DNA of 17,896 nucleotides from Candidatus Methanomethylophilaceae archaeon (lineage in GTDB: Archaea > Thermoplasmatota > Thermoplasmata > Methanomassiliicoccales > Methanomethylophilaceae). Shown one piece after another: positions 15,234-17,896 of the stretch (its first letter is position 1; each line of letters begins with the position of its first letter). The notes beneath the pieces are model-generated. The model was not told where the DNA came from and ran no database searches. It worked only from the letters and a program-made list of their open reading frames with translations. Both the position numbers and the translations under genes were made by a program. The stretch is taken from contig JAFSYZ010000010.1 of the NCBI GenBank assembly GCA_017455785.1, positions 1 to 17,896 on the forward strand, read 5' to 3'.

Positions 15234-17858
15234 ATGGAACTGAAGGGATTGACGGATGCAGAGGTCAAAGAACGTAAGGATCGCGGTGAGATCAACTCGG
15301 TCGAGCCAATAGTCAGTCGTTCGTACAAGGATATCTTCGTCAAGAACACGTTCACTCCCTTCAACCTGATACTGTTCGCCATGGGCGCCGTCCTGCTCAT
15401 ACTCGGAGAATACAGGGACGCTTTTGCTGCAACCGGTATCATCATCATGAACATCATCGTCGCCACCATCCAGGAATCCAAGGCCAAACGCAGGTTGGAC
15501 CAGATCGCCTTGTTGCTTAGGCCAAAGGTCACTGTGATCAGGAACGCTACGGAGGTCATCGTCGATCAGGCCGAGATAGTTAAGGATGATATTATCAAAC
15601 TCAATCCCGGTGACCAGGCATTGGTGGATGGGATTACACTGGAATCCGATTATCTGGAGATGGATGAATCCCTTCTGACGGGTGAATCGCATACCGTCAG
15701 GAAGCATGTGCAGGACAGGATCTATTCCGGGTCCTATTGCGTCACAGGATTCGGTTACTATCAGGTGGATGCATTCGGAGATTCCACATTCGCCTCTAAG
15801 ATGCTGTCAAGTGCCAAGAAGTACAAGGCCAAGAAGACCCCTCTTCAGATAGAGACCACCGCTGTGACGGAACTTCTCATGATCGTAGCCGTCGTGTTCA
15901 TGTTCCTCATGGTCATCATTAACATAATCAAGAACTCCGACCTCTCGATAGCTCTGGAGCTCATTATCAAGAACGCTGTCATCGTTCTGGACATCGTTCC
16001 TATAGCATTGTTCCTGTTGATAGTGATCGCCTACATGATCTCGGCAATCAGGATGGCAAACAAAGGCGTTTTGCTGCAGAATTCATCTGCTGTGGAGTCC
16101 CTCAGTCACGTTGACGTTGTCTGTATGGACAAAACGGGTACCATAACGACCAACAAACTCGTCTACAACGATATGGTGGCCTACCGCGACGGTTGTGAGG
16201 AGATCGTCAAGGCTTTCGCCAATGCGACCGGAAGCAAGAACCGCACGATAGAGGCGCTTATCGAGAAATTCGGTAAAACAGAGGTCAATGTCAAGGATGA
16301 GATCCGTTTCTCTTCTGATAGGAAATACAGTGCCGTCAGGATGGAACTGGATGGAAAGGACGTCTCTGTCTACATGGGTGCCTACCCTTCATTATCCTCA
16401 AAACTGGATAGGAAGGAATGCAAGGACGACATTGAGATGTACTCATCAAAAGGTCTTAGGACCATACTTCTGGCCGTCGCTAAGACCCCTGATCTTTACG
16501 ATTCCAACGGCGATCCCATCATCCCAGACTTGGAACTCCTAGCTGTAATCGCGATAGAGGATGAGGTCCGTCCGGATTGCAGAGAGACCATCGATGTGTT
16601 CCTCAACAACGGGATGGACATCAAGGTCATCTCAGGTGACGATCCCGTAACAGTCAATTCGCTTTTCGAGATAGCCAAGATCCCTGGGGAGAGGAAGATA
16701 ATCTCCGGTGAGGAACTCGATGCATTAAGCGGAGATGCCAAGGAGAAGGCCATCCTGGAATGCAACATATTCGGCAGGATGAAACCGGACCACAAGGAGA
16801 AGATCATCAACACCCTGAAGAACTATGGTAAATATGTTGCAATGGTTGGTGACGGTGTCAACGATGTGAAATCCCTCAAAGCTGCTCAGGTCGGTGTCGC
16901 CCTCGAGAGCGGTGCCGGTGCTGCCAGAGGTGTCGCGGACATAGTCCTTCTCAATGACGATTTCTCTGCACTTCCGAAATCCTTGGTCGAAGGAAAGAGA
17001 ACGGTTTCAGGGATGAGGAACATCCTCAGACTGTATCTGGCAAGGAATTTCGTATTCGCTTTCATGGTATTCTTCATCATGATCGTCATCAGCACGATCA
17101 TGGATTCATCACTATCCTTGTTCCAACCGATGCAGGCATCATTCTATGCTCTGGTGTCGGTAGGAATAGTGGCATTTCTGATGACCATCTGGGCTGAACC
17201 GACGGAGATCAAAGGTGCCATACTGCCCGGCGTACTGAACTATGCCATACCTGTAGCCTTGGTACTCTCTATCTTCGCTGTAGGTCTGTATATCATGTTC
17301 TACAATTTGACACTGAATGGTACGCTCGTCATAGATTTCAATGAATTCCAGCTGTTACACTATGGTATCCCCGAATTCGATACTGTAGAGGAGATGTGCA
17401 AACACTACGGTGTCGACAACATTCAGGACATACCGCTCTCAAGAACGGCAGAGATCAATGCAAGGAACGCTCTACTGTTGTTCGCTATACTAGCAGGTAT
17501 CTCTCAGATAGTCTTTGTCATGCCGATCCGCAAGTTTTTCTCGATCGACGGAAAAACCGTAAAGGATGTCAAACCAACCATCCTTATGTGCCTGCTGTTC
17601 GCATTTGTCGCTTTGGCCTATTGGGTCGTTGACACACAACCATTACTGCAGAAACTGATAACTTTGGTATCATTCCCGCTCGAATACGCATTGGGTATAA
17701 TCGTTGCCGTGGTAGTATGGTGGTTCATCATGCGTCAGATTCTGAGAATGAACAAACACGGCATAATCACGAAGATCGCTCAGAAATGGTTCGATAACAA
17801 GTACAGGAAGCTATACATGTCCGCCAAGGAGGAGGATGATGTACAAGTTGAGGATTGA
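15234..17858 (+). CDS. Cation-translocating P-type ATPase (CtpE/YoaB-like), substrate unknown
   Basis: The 874-aa integral membrane pump has all catalytic P-type motifs: TGES in the actuator domain (149-152), the phosphorylation motif DKTGT (Asp299), KGLR in the nucleotide-binding domain, ISGDDP (467-472, in place of the usual TGD) and GDGVND (539-544). Membrane segments lie at about 42-58 and 64-80 before the actuator, 212-232 and 247-272 before Asp299, and about six after residue 590, including a long external loop (about 700-735). There is no heavy-metal-binding N-terminus. The overall sequence and the SGD variant resemble the CtpE/YoaB group related to Ca2+ pumps. However, the M4 ion-site motif reads VPIAL (255-259) instead of PEGL, so the acidic ligand is missing and the ion cannot be predicted. 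It has its own TATA box and overlaps the start of a downstream gene by 20 nt. Confidence 0.9.
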   Translation: MELKGLTDAEVKERKDRGEINSVEPIVSRSYKDIFVKNTFTPFNLILFAMGAVLLILGEYRDAFAATGIIIMNIIVATIQESKAKRRLDQIALLLRPKVTVIRNATEVIVDQAEIVKDDIIKLNPGDQALVDGITLESDYLEMDESLLTGESHTVRKHVQDRIYSGSYCVTGFGYYQVDAFGDSTFASKMLSSAKKYKAKKTPLQIETTAVTELLMIVAVVFMFLMVIINIIKNSDLSIALELIIKNAVIVLDIVPIALFLLIVIAYMISAIRMANKGVLLQNSSAVESLSHVDVVCMDKTGTITTNKLVYNDMVAYRDGCEEIVKAFANATGSKNRTIEALIEKFGKTEVNVKDEIRFSSDRKYSAVRMELDGKDVSVYMGAYPSLSSKLDRKECKDDIEMYSSKGLRTILLAVAKTPDLYDSNGDPIIPDLELLAVIAIEDEVRPDCRETIDVFLNNGMDIKVISGDDPVTVNSLFEIAKIPGERKIISGEELDALSGDAKEKAILECNIFGRMKPDHKEKIINTLKNYGKYVAMVGDGVNDVKSLKAAQVGVALESGAGAARGVADIVLLNDDFSALPKSLVEGKRTVSGMRNILRLYLARNFVFAFMVFFIMIVISTIMDSSLSLFQPMQASFYALVSVGIVAFLMTIWAEPTEIKGAILPGVLNYAIPVALVLSIFAVGLYIMFYNLTLNGTLVIDFNEFQLLHYGIPEFDTVEEMCKHYGVDNIQDIPLSRTAEINARNALLLFAILAGISQIVFVMPIRKFFSIDGKTVKDVKPTILMCLLFAFVALAYWVVDTQPLLQKLITLVSFPLEYALGIIVAVVVWWFIMRQILRMNKHGIITKIAQKWFDNKYRKLYMSAKEEDDVQVED

Positions 17859-17896
17859 CGGTAAGGAATACGATTCAGAAGGTACCATCCAGTCAT
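17839..17896 (+). CDS. Start of an unidentified gene, truncated by window end
   Basis: An open frame starts at the ATG at 17839 (or the adjacent ATG at 17836) and runs off the window after 19 codons, beginning MYKLRIDGKEYDSEG. A strong AAGGAGG at 17826-17832 lies 6 nt upstream, inside the end of the P-type ATPase gene, and the frame overlaps that gene by 20 nt. This arrangement supports a real, cotranscribed gene. The N-terminus suggests a beta-strand opening, but too little is visible to name a family. Confidence 0.6.
   Translation, partial: MYKLRIDGKEYDSEGTIQS

Noticed and set aside
15099..15707. A 202-codon minus-strand open frame across the addA end and P-type ATPase start
   Set aside because: It would cross the strong ATPase promoter region and oppose two clear genes; no domain is recognisable.
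1..17896. Mobile element, CRISPR or tRNA content
   Set aside because: I found no transposase or integrase, no regularly spaced repeats, and no tRNA cloverleaf pattern with a T-loop GTTCGA-type signature in intergenic positions; the gaps are too short to hold such features.

Overview
The window looks like a chromosomal segment from an archaeon of the Thermoplasmata, most plausibly a Methanomassiliicoccales methanogen. Evidence for an archaeon: TATA-like boxes lie about 24-30 nt upstream of several first-gene ATGs with no room for a leader; arginine is mostly AGG/AGA; and potassium uptake is an adjacent trkA-trkH pair. Stop codons also fit: of 13 complete genes, 11 end in TGA, one in TAA and one in TAG, and TAG scarcity suits a pyrrolysine-using lineage. 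The order-level placement is inference. Several genes (exonuclease VII, an AddAB-like pair) belong to families best known from bacteria.

Layout. 1-624: 3' part of a PAP2-type membrane phosphatase, cut by the window start. 628-1881 (minus): hisD, convergent with it. 2009-4857: trkA-trkH potassium uptake operon, overlapping by 4 nt. 4847-5713 (minus): a TPR protein. 5768-7403: a two-gene operon of an ABC/AAA15-type ATPase and a DUF4435 TOPRIM protein, resembling the PARIS (AriA-AriB) anti-phage module in compact form. 7405-8963 (minus): xseA-xseB, exonuclease VII. 9012-9580: a candidate 45-aa ORF overlapping a zinc-ribbon membrane protein gene. 9658-15196: an AddB-like Fe-S nuclease and an AddA-like helicase-nuclease. 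15234-17858: a P-type ATPase, followed by the first codons of another gene that runs off the end.

How it fits together. The middle of the window (5768-15196) holds three DNA-processing or defence modules side by side: the PARIS-like pair, exonuclease VII and the AddAB-like pair. The flanks are ion homeostasis (Trk, P-type ATPase) and housekeeping (HisD). Genes within operons are joined by 4- or 8-nt overlaps, often with a Shine-Dalgarno site inside the upstream gene, whereas most operon heads appear leaderless.

The sequence is gene-dense: no stretch over 300 bases lacks a gene. I saw no tRNA, rRNA, CRISPR array, insertion sequence or convincing terminator hairpin. The most interesting items are the compact PARIS-like pair with a 14-bp palindrome over its start, the AddAB-like complex in an archaeal context, and the small candidate ORF at 9012-9149.
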